From Flavisolibacter tropicus (lineage in GTDB: Bacteria; Bacteroidota; Bacteroidia; Chitinophagales; Chitinophagaceae): 64,000 nucleotides of DNA. Of this stretch, positions 40,522-50,972 are shown piece by piece. The notes under the pieces were generated by a model. That model made no database searches and had not been told where the DNA came from. It was given only the letters and a program-made list of their open reading frames with translations. The position numbers were made by a program, and so were the translations under genes. The first letter of the stretch is position 1; each line of letters opens with the position of its first letter. The DNA is taken from the NCBI RefSeq assembly GCF_001644645.1, contig NZ_CP011390.1, positions 4,150,001 to 4,214,000 of the forward strand. The letters are read 5' to 3'.

Positions 40522-43515
40522 ATGAATTGCAGAAAATTGCTTTGCAACCTCATCCTGCCCGCATTCTTCTTATTGCTTTCCAATGCATTATGGGCTCAAA
40601 CCAAAACCGTTACAGGTCGTGTAACCGATGCTGCCGGCGCTGGTCTTTCAGGGGTTTCTGTAACTGCGCGCGGCTCGAATTCTGGAACCAGTACATCAGC
40701 AGATGGTAGTTTCAGTATTACGGTCCCCACAGCTACGACTATGCTAACTTTTAGTTCCGTCGGTTATGCCAGCCAGGAAATCAACCTCGGCTCTGCAAAC
40801 GCGATTAACGTGCGTTTACAAACTACTTCCAGCAACCTGAACGAGGTGGTGGTTGTCGGTTACGGTACCGCACGTAAAAAAGATCTGACGGGTGCCGTAA
40901 CGGCCATTTCTTCAAAAGATTTCCAAAAAGGACAGATCACTACTCCCGAGCAGTTGATAGCCGGTAAAGTAGCGGGTGTTCAGATCACTTCCAATGGTGG
41001 TGCGCCGGGTGCTGGTAGTACCATTCGTATCCGTGGGGGTGCTTCTTTGAATGCCAGCAATGATCCATTGATTGTTATTGATGGTGTGCCTTTAGATAAT
41101 AATAGTATATCTGGTGCTGCCAATCCGCTGGCCATGATCAACCCTAACGATATTGAAACATTTAATATCCTGAAGGATGCGTCTGCAGCGGCTATTTATG
41201 GTTCTCGTGCCTCAAACGGTGTAATTATTATTACCACTAAAAAAGGTAAAGTAGGTAAGCCGCGTTTCAATTTCAATACGCAACTTTCTGCAGCTACTCC
41301 TGCTAACCAGGTTGATGTATTGAGTGCTAATGAATTCAGAACGTACGTAAATCAGAACGGTACGGCCGAACAAAAGGCATTTTTAGGTTCTGAAAATACA
41401 AACTGGCAAGACGAAATTTATCAAACCGGTATCACTACCGATAATAACCTAAGCATGACTGGTGGTCTTGGTAAAATACCTTTCCGCGCTTCATTGGGTT
41501 ATTTAAATCAAACGGGTATCCTGCGTACTGGTAAATTGCAACGCACTTCTTTGGGTTTCAATATGAGCCCACAGCTGTTCGACAACCATTTGCGCATTGA
41601 CCTGAACTTAAAAGGTTCATTAAGTGCCAGCCGCTTTGCTAATGAAAGTGCTATCGGTAATGCGGTAACCTTCGACCCTACACAACCCATTCACTCAAAG
41701 AGTTCTCGTTTTGGTGGTTACTATGAGTATTTAGATCCGGCTTCTGCAACTGGTTTAAGAGGTTTAGCGCCTTTAAATCCTGTTGGTTTGTTAGAACAAC
41801 GCGACGATCAAAGCGATGTGCAGCGTAGTGTTGGTAATGTAGTTTTTGACTATAAATTCCATTTTCTTCCTGACTTGAGAGCTAACCTGAACCTGGGTTA
41901 TGATATTTCTAAAGGACAAGGTACTGTAGTGATCGATGACAGTGCTGCCTCTTCCTATATGCGTCATAAATCACCAACTACGGGCAAAATGTATGGTGGT
42001 CAGAATACAGAGTATGAGCAGCATAAACAAAACCTGCTGACAGAGTTTTACTTAAACTATGCAAAAGACATCCGTTCTATCAGAAGCCGTGTAGATGCGA
42101 TTGCTGGTTATGGCTATCAGGATTTCAAGACGACGAACTACAACTTCCCTGACAAAACATACCGTGATACGATCGTAAGCGTTCCGAACTTTCCGTTCGA
42201 TGAACCACGCAATACTTTGATCTCTTTCTATGGTCGTTTAAATTATACGTTGATGGATCGTTACCTGTTAACGGCTACGGTACGTCGCGATGGCTCTTCA
42301 CGTTTTAATGAAGAAAATCGTTGGGGTACTTTTCCTTCCTTAGCTTTTGCATGGCGAATGAAAGAGGAAAACTTCCTGAAAAACAGTAAGGTATTTTCTG
42401 ATTTGAAATTGCGTGTGGGTTATGGGGTAACAGGCCAGCAAGAGGGTATTGGTCTTTATGATTACATCTCTTATTATAGCTTGAGTAATAACCAGGCTCA
42501 GTACCAAATCGGCAACAGCTTCTACAACCTATACCGTCCGGGTGGTTACTATGCTAACCGTAAATGGGAGCAAACAGCCACTACTAACGTTGGTTTAGAC
42601 TTCGGTTTCATAGACAACCGCATTACGGGTAGTGTAGAATATTATTTCAAAAAGACAACCGACTTGTTGAATGAAATTCCCCAGTCAGCCGGTACCAACT
42701 TCTCTAATAAGATCGTAGCCAACGTAGGTAGCATGGAAAACCGTGGTGTTGAATTTAACATTAATGCTGATGCGGTTAGAAATGCCAACCTGACCTGGAA
42801 TGTAAACTTCAACGCTACGTATAATAAAGGAGAGATCACACAGTTGAATATTACGGATGATCCTTCATTCCTGGGTAACCGCTATTTCGGTATCGGTGGT
42901 ACCGGTCGTAATATTAAGATCAACTCTGTGGGTAACAAACCGGGTTCTTTCTTTGTATTGCAGCAAGTGTATGATGCAAATGGTAAACCAATTGACGGTC
43001 TGTTTGAAGACAGAAACCGCGATGGTGTGATCAATGATAAAGACATGTACCAATATAAGAGTGCCAACCCGGATTTATTCTTTGGTTTCTCAACGAACCT
43101 TACTTATAAAAACTGGAATGCCGGTGTGGTAATGCGTGCCAATGTGGGTAACTATATGTACAACCAATTGAACGCTTCTATCGGTAGCCGCAGCAATGTA
43201 TTTGCAACGGGTTACTTACGTAATGCGTATTCAGATTTGTTAAATACAAATTTCAGTGGTACAAAAGCTGATTATTACTTCTCTGATTATTTTGTACAGA
43301 ATGCTTCATTCCTTAGAATGGATAACCTGAACATAGGTTACAACATGGGTAAGGTATTTAGCAGTAATGCTAACCTACGCTTGAACGCTGGTGTACAAAA
43401 CGTATTTACGATCACTAAATACAAAGGGTTGGATCCGGAGATTTCTACTGGTGTAGACAATAACTTCTACCCACGTCCAAGAACCTTTACTATTGGTGCT
43501 AATCTGGAGTTTTAA
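40522..43515 (+). CDS. SusC-like TonB-dependent outer-membrane transporter
   Basis: A 997-residue RagA/SusC family importer. Signal peptide (LILPAFFLLLSNALWAQ), CarboxypepD_reg-like domain (VTGRVTDAAGAGLSGVSV), TonB-interacting NEVVVVGYGTARKKDLTGAV, plug domain with PEQLIAGKVAGVQITSNGG and IRIRGGASLNASNDPLIVIDG, and a C-terminal 22-strand barrel ending in RPRTFTIGANLEF with terminal Phe. It moves oligosaccharides delivered by the SusD partner 42 bp downstream. The neighbouring GH53, GH2 and GH-A genes indicate beta-1,4-galactan as substrate; this is inference from context. Confidence 0.95.
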   Translation: MNCRKLLCNLILPAFFLLLSNALWAQTKTVTGRVTDAAGAGLSGVSVTARGSNSGTSTSADGSFSITVPTATTMLTFSSVGYASQEINLGSANAINVRLQTTSSNLNEVVVVGYGTARKKDLTGAVTAISSKDFQKGQITTPEQLIAGKVAGVQITSNGGAPGAGSTIRIRGGASLNASNDPLIVIDGVPLDNNSISGAANPLAMINPNDIETFNILKDASAAAIYGSRASNGVIIITTKKGKVGKPRFNFNTQLSAATPANQVDVLSANEFRTYVNQNGTAEQKAFLGSENTNWQDEIYQTGITTDNNLSMTGGLGKIPFRASLGYLNQTGILRTGKLQRTSLGFNMSPQLFDNHLRIDLNLKGSLSASRFANESAIGNAVTFDPTQPIHSKSSRFGGYYEYLDPASATGLRGLAPLNPVGLLEQRDDQSDVQRSVGNVVFDYKFHFLPDLRANLNLGYDISKGQGTVVIDDSAASSYMRHKSPTTGKMYGGQNTEYEQHKQNLLTEFYLNYAKDIRSIRSRVDAIAGYGYQDFKTTNYNFPDKTYRDTIVSVPNFPFDEPRNTLISFYGRLNYTLMDRYLLTATVRRDGSSRFNEENRWGTFPSLAFAWRMKEENFLKNSKVFSDLKLRVGYGVTGQQEGIGLYDYISYYSLSNNQAQYQIGNSFYNLYRPGGYYANRKWEQTATTNVGLDFGFIDNRITGSVEYYFKKTTDLLNEIPQSAGTNFSNKIVANVGSMENRGVEFNINADAVRNANLTWNVNFNATYNKGEITQLNITDDPSFLGNRYFGIGGTGRNIKINSVGNKPGSFFVLQQVYDANGKPIDGLFEDRNRDGVINDKDMYQYKSANPDLFFGFSTNLTYKNWNAGVVMRANVGNYMYNQLNASIGSRSNVFATGYLRNAYSDLLNTNFSGTKADYYFSDYFVQNASFLRMDNLNIGYNMGKVFSSNANLRLNAGVQNVFTITKYKGLDPEISTGVDNNFYPRPRTFTIGANLEF

Positions 43516-43557
43516 TTATTGAGAAAAAGCAATTTCTAATTAACAGATTCTTCTACT

Positions 43558-45159
43558 ATGAATATAAATGTTTTCAAAGCGGGTTGTATTGCAACGCTAT
43601 GTGCAACTGTACTTTCCGCATGTACAAAAAATTTGGATCGGCTTCCGACCAATGATATTACTTCAGAGGTAGTGTACAGCACTTCCGCTGGTTATAAGCA
43701 AGCTTTTGCCAAAGTATATGGGGCTTATGCTCTCACCGGAAACCAAGGTCCTGCGGGTAATGGTGATGTGCAAGGTATTGATGAAGGTACTTCCGATTTT
43801 TTACGCTTGCATTGGTGGGCGCAGGAGATTAGCACTGATGAAGCTGTAGTACAAGCTGGCTGGGGTGATCCGGGCATTCACTTCTTTCACAACATGACCT
43901 GGTCGCCCAACAACGAGATCCTGACCGGTCTTTACTACCGTTCTTTTTACCAAATCACGTTGGCGAACGATTTTATTCGCCAGGCAGCTGAGGATAAAGT
44001 AGCTTCTCGTGGTATCAGCGGTGCCAGTGCCGATAGCATTAAAACCTATAAAACGGAAGCACGCTTTATCAGGGCGTTTCAATATTGGGTGCTGATGGAT
44101 CTGTTTGGCAACCCAGCCTTTGTAACAGAAAACGATGTCTTAGGTGCCAGCGTACCTAAGCAAACAACCCGCGCGGAACTGTTTAAGTACATTGAAACAG
44201 AGTTAAAGGACATTGAAGGCAGTCTTGTGGCACCACGCCAAAATGAATATGGCCGTGCTGATAAAGCAGCGGCGTGGGCTCTGTTAGCGAGAATGTATCT
44301 GAATGCCGAAGTGTATACAGGTTCACCACGCTATAACGATGCAATCACTTATGCAAAGAAAGTGATTGACGCAGGTTATACTTTAGTTGGCGACTACCGT
44401 CAATTGATGTTGGCCGATAACCAATTGAATAAAAATGAGTTCATCTTAACTATCAATTATGATGGACAAAAAACACAGAGCTTTGGTGGTACTACCTTCC
44501 TGACCCATGCGCCAATGGGTGGTTCAATTCCTACTGGCAGCTACGGTGTGAATAGCGGATGGGCTGGTGTTCGAACAACTAAAAATCTACCAGGTCTATT
44601 CCCTGATGCAACAGGTGCTGCGGATAAGCGTGCTCAATTCTATACCAATGGACAAAGCCTGGAATTAAGTGCTGAACCCGCTCCGAAATTTGAAGAAGGC
44701 TATGCTGTACTGAAGTATAAAAACATCAAACGTGATGGTACTGCAGGTTCTAGTCTGGCACATTCTGATATTGATTTTCCGCTGTTCCGTTTAGCTGAAA
44801 TGTATCTGATCTATGCCGAGGCTGTTTTAAGAGGCGGTACTGGTGGTGATCTGGGTACAGCTTTAGGTTACATCAACCAATTACGTACGCGGGCTTATGG
44901 CAATACATCAGGTAATATTACTGCAGCGGATCTAACAACACGATTCATTCTGGATGAGCGTGCAAGAGAACTGTATTGGGAGTGTTTCAGAAGAACAGAC
45001 CTTGTTCGTTACAACTTCTTTACCACCGATGCTTATTTGTGGCCTTGGAAAGGTGGTGTAAGCTCTGGAACAGGTGTAGCTTCTTACAGAAATGTATTCC
45101 CTATTCCAACAGCGGATATTACCGCCAACCGCAACCTAAAACAAAACACAGGCTATTAA
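43558..45159 (+). CDS. SusD/RagB-like outer-membrane glycan-binding lipoprotein
   Basis: A 533-residue lipoprotein with lipobox Cys22 (TVLSACTKN). The SusD fold is TPR-based: early helices (AYALTGNQGPAGNGD), FIRAFQYWVLMDLFGNPAFV, AAAWALLARMYLNAEVYTGS (TPR) and LAEMYLIYAEAVLRGGTGG, then the C-terminal LDERARELYWECFRRTDLVRY signature. It captures the polysaccharide at the surface and feeds SusC. Start ATG is 42 bp after susC. Confidence 0.95.
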   Translation: MNINVFKAGCIATLCATVLSACTKNLDRLPTNDITSEVVYSTSAGYKQAFAKVYGAYALTGNQGPAGNGDVQGIDEGTSDFLRLHWWAQEISTDEAVVQAGWGDPGIHFFHNMTWSPNNEILTGLYYRSFYQITLANDFIRQAAEDKVASRGISGASADSIKTYKTEARFIRAFQYWVLMDLFGNPAFVTENDVLGASVPKQTTRAELFKYIETELKDIEGSLVAPRQNEYGRADKAAAWALLARMYLNAEVYTGSPRYNDAITYAKKVIDAGYTLVGDYRQLMLADNQLNKNEFILTINYDGQKTQSFGGTTFLTHAPMGGSIPTGSYGVNSGWAGVRTTKNLPGLFPDATGAADKRAQFYTNGQSLELSAEPAPKFEEGYAVLKYKNIKRDGTAGSSLAHSDIDFPLFRLAEMYLIYAEAVLRGGTGGDLGTALGYINQLRTRAYGNTSGNITAADLTTRFILDERARELYWECFRRTDLVRYNFFTTDAYLWPWKGGVSSGTGVASYRNVFPIPTADITANRNLKQNTGY

Positions 45160-45177
45160 TTCCAATCATAATTAGAT

Positions 45178-46020
45178 ATGAAAAAGATATTCAAACTATT
45201 CTCCTTCTTCACCATGGCGATTCTGTTATGGTCTTGTGAGAAAGATGAAAATAGAATCACTTTCGAAGGTGGGACAGCTCCAGCAGCTACTTCTACAAAA
45301 ACAGGAACCATTCCATTAACGTTTGCCACCAGTGGTGAGGAAGCTTTCCGTTTAGACTGGACCAACCCAAACTACAAGTTCACTACAGGTGTTAGTTCTC
45401 AGAACGTTTCGTATACCATTGAGATGGATACCACAGGGGCTAATTTCACCAATCCCAAGAAGAAATCAATTGCTATCAGCAGCAGCTTAAGTAAAACGTT
45501 TACGCAAGCTGAATTGAATGATTACCTGTTGAACACCTTGGAAGTGAAAGCGGGAATGTCTCACCAAATAGAAATGCGCGTGATTGCCAATTTGGCTTCT
45601 GGTGCCGGACTATTGACTTCTAACATATTGAAGTTTAACATGACGCCATATGCCATCCCTCCTAAGGTTGCCGTTCCTTTTACAGGTCATTTATACCTGA
45701 TTGGTAGTGCTACGCCAGGTGGTGATGCTACCGGTTGGAACAACCCGGTGCCTGTACCTACGCAAGAGTTTAAACAAGTTACTCCGACGCTATATGAGCT
45801 TACCATTCCATTGATTGGCGGTAAAGAATACTTGATGATCCCTGACAACGGAAGTTGGAGTAATAAATATGCAGTGGGCAATAAATCATTAGCGGGCTTA
45901 GCTGACGGTGGCGAGTTTGGCTATAACCTGGGTGATAACTTCCCTGCGCCTGCTGCCAGTGGTACGTATAAAATCACTGTGAATTTTCAAACAGGACGAT
46001 TCTCCGTAGTAAAACAGTAA
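45178..46020 (+). CDS. SusE-like outer-membrane lipoprotein
   Basis: A 280-residue lipoprotein, lipobox Cys20 (LLWSC). N-terminal SusE-type Ig-like domain (IPLTFATSGEEAFRLDWTNP, YTIEMDTTGANFTNP) and one C-terminal SusF/SusE carbohydrate-binding domain (HLYLIGSATPGG, GWNNPVPVPTQEFKQV, KEYLMIPDNGSWSNKYA). It is a surface glycan-binding accessory to SusCD, 18 bp after susD. The following gene is a longer paralogue. Confidence 0.9.
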   Translation: MKKIFKLFSFFTMAILLWSCEKDENRITFEGGTAPAATSTKTGTIPLTFATSGEEAFRLDWTNPNYKFTTGVSSQNVSYTIEMDTTGANFTNPKKKSIAISSSLSKTFTQAELNDYLLNTLEVKAGMSHQIEMRVIANLASGAGLLTSNILKFNMTPYAIPPKVAVPFTGHLYLIGSATPGGDATGWNNPVPVPTQEFKQVTPTLYELTIPLIGGKEYLMIPDNGSWSNKYAVGNKSLAGLADGGEFGYNLGDNFPAPAASGTYKITVNFQTGRFSVVKQ

Positions 46021-46040
46021 ATCACAACTAATATCATTTT

Positions 46041-47183
46041 ATGAGATCAATTATAAATTTCATTCTGCTTTTAACAGGCATGACGGTATTCCTGACCTCA
46101 TGTGATAAAGTAGACGACCTGCCTGTTTATGGCAATGGTAAGACTTCTGTTCTTACGGCTTCTACAACTACTGTAGCACCAGCGGCAGCAGATTCCATGA
46201 AGACGGCTTTAACATTGAAGTGGACATATCCTGGCTATGCTACGGATTCCAGCAACATTAAGTACCGTATAGAATTTGATGCTACCGGAAACAATTTCGC
46301 TAATCCATATGTGAAAGAGATATTAGGCAAGGACAGCGTTGCCATTATTGCCAGAGAGCTTAACAATATGCTCTTAGCCAGAGGTTATGCTTTCAACATA
46401 CCCGTTGATATGGATGTAAGATTAATAACTTCCTATGCCAACAATAACGAGCGCATTACAGCTAATACGATCAAGATAAAGATGACTCCTTATAAGGTGC
46501 CGCCAAAAGTAGCTTTACCTGCTTCTGGTAAGTTGTTTCTAGTAGGTGGCGCTACTGTAGGTGGCTGGAGTAATCCGGTTCCTGCGCCAAGTCAGGAACT
46601 GGCTCGTTTGGATGAAACAACATTTGGAGGTGTATTCCAATTAAAAGGCGGTGAATCCTATTTAATACTTCCCGTAAATGGAAGTTGGGATGCCAAGTAT
46701 GGCTTTGATGGAGCTAATAATGGAAACAAGGTTGAAGGTGATAACTTCAAAGCAGGTGGCGGTGATTTGAAAGCACCTGCAGCAGATGGTTTATATACCA
46801 TTATCGTAGACTTCCAGGCTGGTAAGTTTACTGTAACACCGTTTACCGGTGCACATGGCCTGCCTTCTGATTTATACATTGTGGGTGGTGCTACACCAGG
46901 TGGTTGGAGCAATCCGGTTCCAACACCAAGCCAGCACTTAACTCGTTTAAATGCCTCTCAGTTTACAGTTACCTTGGCTCTTACCTCAGGCGAGAAATTC
47001 TTGTTATTACCTACCAATGGTGATTGGGGTAAAAAGTTTGGTTTAGATGGTGCTGCTGGTACCAATAACCTTACAGGAAAGTTCAAGCCAGAAGGTGCCG
47101 ATATTCCAGCACCGACAACAAGTGGTAATTATAAGATCACTTTCGACTTTGTAACGAGCACTTATACGATGGTGAAGATCTAA
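46041..47183 (+). CDS. SusE/SusF-like lipoprotein with two binding domains
   Basis: A 380-residue lipoprotein, Cys21 (TVFLTSC). N-terminal SusE-type domain (LTLKWTYPGYATDSSNIKYR) as in the previous protein, followed by two tandem copies of the SusF/E binding domain: GKLFLVGGATVGGWSNPVPA and DLYIVGGATPGGWSNPVPTP. The previous protein has one copy, so the pair shows gene duplication plus domain duplication. Likely adds surface glycan-binding capacity. A terminator follows. Confidence 0.9.
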   Translation: MRSIINFILLLTGMTVFLTSCDKVDDLPVYGNGKTSVLTASTTTVAPAAADSMKTALTLKWTYPGYATDSSNIKYRIEFDATGNNFANPYVKEILGKDSVAIIARELNNMLLARGYAFNIPVDMDVRLITSYANNNERITANTIKIKMTPYKVPPKVALPASGKLFLVGGATVGGWSNPVPAPSQELARLDETTFGGVFQLKGGESYLILPVNGSWDAKYGFDGANNGNKVEGDNFKAGGGDLKAPAADGLYTIIVDFQAGKFTVTPFTGAHGLPSDLYIVGGATPGGWSNPVPTPSQHLTRLNASQFTVTLALTSGEKFLLLPTNGDWGKKFGLDGAAGTNNLTGKFKPEGADIPAPTTSGNYKITFDFVTSTYTMVKI

Positions 47184-47202
47184 CGCTAATGCACATAACT
47201 AT

Positions 47203-47239
47203 AAAAAAAGGCTACTTCTATTGGAGTGGCCTTTTTTTA
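47203..47239 (+). terminator. Terminator inside the galactan locus, after the SusE/F genes
   Basis: AAAAAAAGGCTACTTC pairs imperfectly with GGAGTGGCCTTTTTTT around TATT. It would separate susCDEF expression from the downstream hydrolases or reduce read-through. Confidence 0.7.
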
Positions 47240-47313
47240 TAGTGGGCAATATTCAATTTCATTTTCTGTATTTGTTTACAGAGATTTGAAAATCATCCGA
47301 AAAACGAAGACTA

Positions 47314-49869
47314 ATGCGGCTCCGTTATCTGTTATTGTTTATATACACAATCATTTCTACTCAAGCATTCAGCCAATCAAACAACCTTGTATACGTAGAT
47401 AAACAAGGTGTGATGCGTTGGCGTAAAGACAATAAGGAAGCTGCCTTTTTCGGCGTCAATTATACGGTTCCCTTTGCCTATGGATACCGGTCGGTAAAGG
47501 CGTTGGGCGTTAACCAGGAAACCGCTATTGACCAGGATGTTTATCACTTCTCACGCTTAGGGTTAGACGCCTTTCGGGTGCACGTGTGGGATACAGAGAT
47601 CAGCGACTCTCTGGGTAATTTAAAGGAGAACGAACATTTGCGCTTGTTTGATTACCTGGTTGCTAAACTGAAAGAGAAACAAATCAAGATATTCTTAACG
47701 CCATTAGCTTTCTGGGGAAATGGGTATCCGGAGAAAGACGTAAACACTGGCAGCTTTTCCAGCAAATGGAATAAACAAAAAGTGCTGGTTACAGAAGACG
47801 CCATCCGCGCGCAAGAAAACTATCTGCAGCAATTCTTGAAGCATGTTAATCCATATACGAAGACCACCTATGGTCAGGATCCTGATATCATAGGACTAGA
47901 GATCAACAATGAACCGCATCATAGTGGTGCCAAGCAACAGGCGTCCGACTATATCAGCCGCATGGTTAAAGCCGTGCGCGGTAGCGGATGGACAAAACCT
48001 GTTTTCTATAATATCAGTGAGTCGCCTTCGTATGCAGGTGCTGTAGCCAACTCAAATATTGACGGTGTTAGTTTTCAATGGTATCCTACCGGTCTGGTAG
48101 CGAACCACACGGTAAAAGGTAACCATCTCCCGAATGTGGATGTGTATCGCATTCCTTTTGGTGATACAATACCTGCTTTTCATAACAAGGCCAGGATGGT
48201 CTATGAGTTTGATGCTGGTGATGTATGGGAGTCATATATGTATCCTGCTATGGCCCGGAGCTTCCGCACGGCTGGCTTTCAGTGGGCCACCCAGTTTGCT
48301 TATGATCCTTTAGCCACTGCTTATGGTAATACAGAGTATCAAACCCATTACCTGAACCTGGCGTATACGCCATCAAAAGCCATTAGCCTGCTGATCGCAT
48401 CCAAAGCTTTTCATCAGCTTCCGCGCAATAAAAGCTATGGTGCCTATCCTGTAGATACTGTTTTTGATGTCTTTCGTGTAAGTCATCAAAACCACTTAAG
48501 TGAGATGAATGCAGAATCGGATTATTATTATTCCAATACAACAACAACACAACCAAAGAATGCTTCCAAATTGCAACATATAGCAGGTGTGGGTAGTTCG
48601 CCCATGGTTATGTATCAAGGATATGGTGCTTACTTTTTGGATAAACTAGCTAATGGTGTTTGGCGACTGGAAGTAATGCCTGATGCTATTCCAATTCGTG
48701 ATCCATTTGAACGAGCATCGCCATCGAAAGAGGTGGTTCGCATTCAGTGGGCTACACAGCCAATGGAAATTAATCTTACTGATTTAGGAGCTGAATTTAG
48801 TATACAAGCCATTAATGAAGGTAATCAGCATAATGCCACAGTTTCAGGGCGTCAAGTGACTATACGGCCGGGAGTTTATTTGATAACCCGTAAGGGCATT
48901 AATCCAGCTTCAATCAACATCTCACAACAGCAGCGGATGTTTGTAGCGCCGTTGCCAAAGTATAGTGAATCTTATGTGGCGCATACGCCTTTTGAACAAC
49001 TAACAACAGGTATTCCAACTGTGCTAGCAATGCGGTTGGTAGGAGTGGACAGCGCTGATCAGGTTTCTGTTGAAATGCGCCACTCTGCCAACCAATGGAA
49101 AGCGGTTACACCAAAGCGTGAGAATGCATATGATTATTCTGTGGCTATACCCAATGAGATGCTGGTGCCAGGTATCATCAACTATCGGGTTATTATTCGT
49201 AAAAAGGATGGAACCATCACAGTATTTCCCGGGAACCATAAAGGAGATCCCTATGCATGGGATGCATACATCAATGATAGTTGGGAAACGAATGTGGTAG
49301 CTGCTACTGCGCCACTTGAGCTTTTTAATGCCAAGGAAAGCCGCCAACAAATACTGCTTTACAATCCTGATTGGCGCAATAATGCCATTGCTTATATAAC
49401 AGCAGATGAAACAGGCGAGGTTTTATTACGGGCTTCTATGAGCAAGCCGGAAGCCGGCCAAGTGATGGGATGGCAGTATTATATAGGCGATCGAATCAAC
49501 GAGCGTATAAGTGATCTGTCTTCTTTTGATCATTTAATAATAAAAGCACGTACAGCGAATGAAACACCTGCTAAAGCGCGGATAGCACTTATTAATCATC
49601 GGGCGCAGGCATTCGTAACCTATGTTACGCTGGATCAAACCTTGAAAGAAATAAGTATTCCTGTAAACAGCTTAAAGCAGGATGCTATGTTGTTATTACC
49701 AAGACCATATCCTGGCTTTTTGCCACTGTGGTTTACCAGCAAAGCAGAAGGCGCCTTAAACCTTTCGGAGCTGGAGCGAATAGAAATATGTTTTGGGCAT
49801 GAAAATAACGAACAGGGAGGACCATCCAGTATTGAAGTGTCATCGATCTGGCTTCAAAAGAAAAATTAA
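47314..49869 (+). CDS. Clan GH-A glycoside hydrolase, probable galactan-active
   Basis: An 851-residue secreted enzyme (signal peptide LLFIYTIISTQAFSQ). The N-terminal ~330 residues are a (beta/alpha)8 barrel of clan GH-A: LDAFRVHVWDTEISD, the acid/base Glu200 in GLEINNEPHH and the nucleophile Glu298 in MVYEFDAGD. The remaining ~520 residues are beta-rich ancillary domains and a C-terminal jelly roll. Its position beside GH53 and GH2 genes suggests a beta-1,4-galactan exo- or endo-enzyme; GH147, founded on a Bacteroides galactan enzyme of similar size, is a candidate but I cannot confirm the family from sequence alone. Confidence 0.82.
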   Translation: MRLRYLLLFIYTIISTQAFSQSNNLVYVDKQGVMRWRKDNKEAAFFGVNYTVPFAYGYRSVKALGVNQETAIDQDVYHFSRLGLDAFRVHVWDTEISDSLGNLKENEHLRLFDYLVAKLKEKQIKIFLTPLAFWGNGYPEKDVNTGSFSSKWNKQKVLVTEDAIRAQENYLQQFLKHVNPYTKTTYGQDPDIIGLEINNEPHHSGAKQQASDYISRMVKAVRGSGWTKPVFYNISESPSYAGAVANSNIDGVSFQWYPTGLVANHTVKGNHLPNVDVYRIPFGDTIPAFHNKARMVYEFDAGDVWESYMYPAMARSFRTAGFQWATQFAYDPLATAYGNTEYQTHYLNLAYTPSKAISLLIASKAFHQLPRNKSYGAYPVDTVFDVFRVSHQNHLSEMNAESDYYYSNTTTTQPKNASKLQHIAGVGSSPMVMYQGYGAYFLDKLANGVWRLEVMPDAIPIRDPFERASPSKEVVRIQWATQPMEINLTDLGAEFSIQAINEGNQHNATVSGRQVTIRPGVYLITRKGINPASINISQQQRMFVAPLPKYSESYVAHTPFEQLTTGIPTVLAMRLVGVDSADQVSVEMRHSANQWKAVTPKRENAYDYSVAIPNEMLVPGIINYRVIIRKKDGTITVFPGNHKGDPYAWDAYINDSWETNVVAATAPLELFNAKESRQQILLYNPDWRNNAIAYITADETGEVLLRASMSKPEAGQVMGWQYYIGDRINERISDLSSFDHLIIKARTANETPAKARIALINHRAQAFVTYVTLDQTLKEISIPVNSLKQDAMLLLPRPYPGFLPLWFTSKAEGALNLSELERIEICFGHENNEQGGPSSIEVSSIWLQKKN

Positions 49870-49899
49870 TCAGAAACAGTTTTAAAAACTTTCTCCTAT

Positions 49900-50949
49900 A
49901 TGAAACAGGCTCTGTGCAAACCATTGATTCTCATTTTTTTCTTCGCCTGTTTAGTAGGCTGTAGAAAGCCTGGAGCAGAGCAAACAGATGATACGAGTGA
50001 TCCTGTGACACCTCCTGTACAAACAGTTTTTGCAAAGGGCGCAGATGTAAGCTGGATCACCGAGATGGAAGCCGCTAATAAAAAGTTTTACAATGCTAAT
50101 GGCCAGCAACAAGAGGGAATGGCTTTGCTGAAAAGTTTGGGTATGAATACGGTTCGGATAAGGGTGTGGGTAAATCCAACTACTGGATGGAACAATAGGG
50201 CAGATGTGATGGATAAGGCAGTGCGTGCGAAAAACCTAGGTCTTCGGATAATGATCGACTTTCATTATAGCGATACCTGGGCAGACCCAGGAAATCAAAC
50301 AAAACCTGCTGCTTGGGCTAGTCAAGGATTAGCTGCACTTAAGACGTCGTTATATAATCACACTACAGAAGTTCTAACAGAATTAAAGAGTAATAATATA
50401 ATACCAGAATGGGTGCAGGTAGGTAATGAAACCAATGATGGCATGCTGTGGCCGGAAGGTAAGGTATCCGTAAATATGGCGGCCTTTGCACAATTAGTAA
50501 GTGCGGGTTATGAGGCCGTAAAAGCAGTGAGTAGTACAACGCAGGTTATTGTTCATCTTTCCAATGGTTATGATAACGCACTATATCGATGGCTGTTTGA
50601 TGGATTGCGATCTAATGGTGCCAAATGGGACGTTATTGGAATATCGCTTTATCCTTCACCATCCAACTGGTCTGCATTGACAGCGCAATGTCTTGCCAAT
50701 ATGAATGATCTGGTGGCTCGATATGGCAAGCCGGTAATGGTTGTAGAAGTAGGTATGAGCTGGGATAGTCCGGCGGAATCAAAGGCTTTTCTAACAGATA
50801 TTATATCCAAAACAAAATCAGTTGCCGAAAGTAAGGGATTGGGCGTTTTGTATTGGGAGCCCTTAGCTTATGGAAATTGGCAGGGCTACTCCTTGGGCGC
50901 TTTTGATAATAGTGGAAAACCTACAGCGGCTCTGGACGCATTTCGGTAG
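49900..50949 (+). CDS. GH53 endo-beta-1,4-galactanase lipoprotein
   Basis: A 349-residue surface lipoprotein (lipobox Cys21, ACLVGC). GH53 signatures: FAKGADVSWITEMEA, NTVRIRVWVNP, DFHYSDTWADPGNQTKPAAW, acid/base Glu177 in VQVGNETNDGMLWPEG and nucleophile Glu283 in MVVEVGMSWD. It cuts beta-1,4-galactan (pectic galactan, type I arabinogalactan) at the cell surface, making oligosaccharides for SusCD import. It starts 30 bp after the GH-A gene. Confidence 0.95.
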   Translation: MKQALCKPLILIFFFACLVGCRKPGAEQTDDTSDPVTPPVQTVFAKGADVSWITEMEAANKKFYNANGQQQEGMALLKSLGMNTVRIRVWVNPTTGWNNRADVMDKAVRAKNLGLRIMIDFHYSDTWADPGNQTKPAAWASQGLAALKTSLYNHTTEVLTELKSNNIIPEWVQVGNETNDGMLWPEGKVSVNMAAFAQLVSAGYEAVKAVSSTTQVIVHLSNGYDNALYRWLFDGLRSNGAKWDVIGISLYPSPSNWSALTAQCLANMNDLVARYGKPVMVVEVGMSWDSPAESKAFLTDIISKTKSVAESKGLGVLYWEPLAYGNWQGYSLGAFDNSGKPTAALDAFR

Positions 50950-50972
50950 TACTACTTAAATAATGATTGAAT

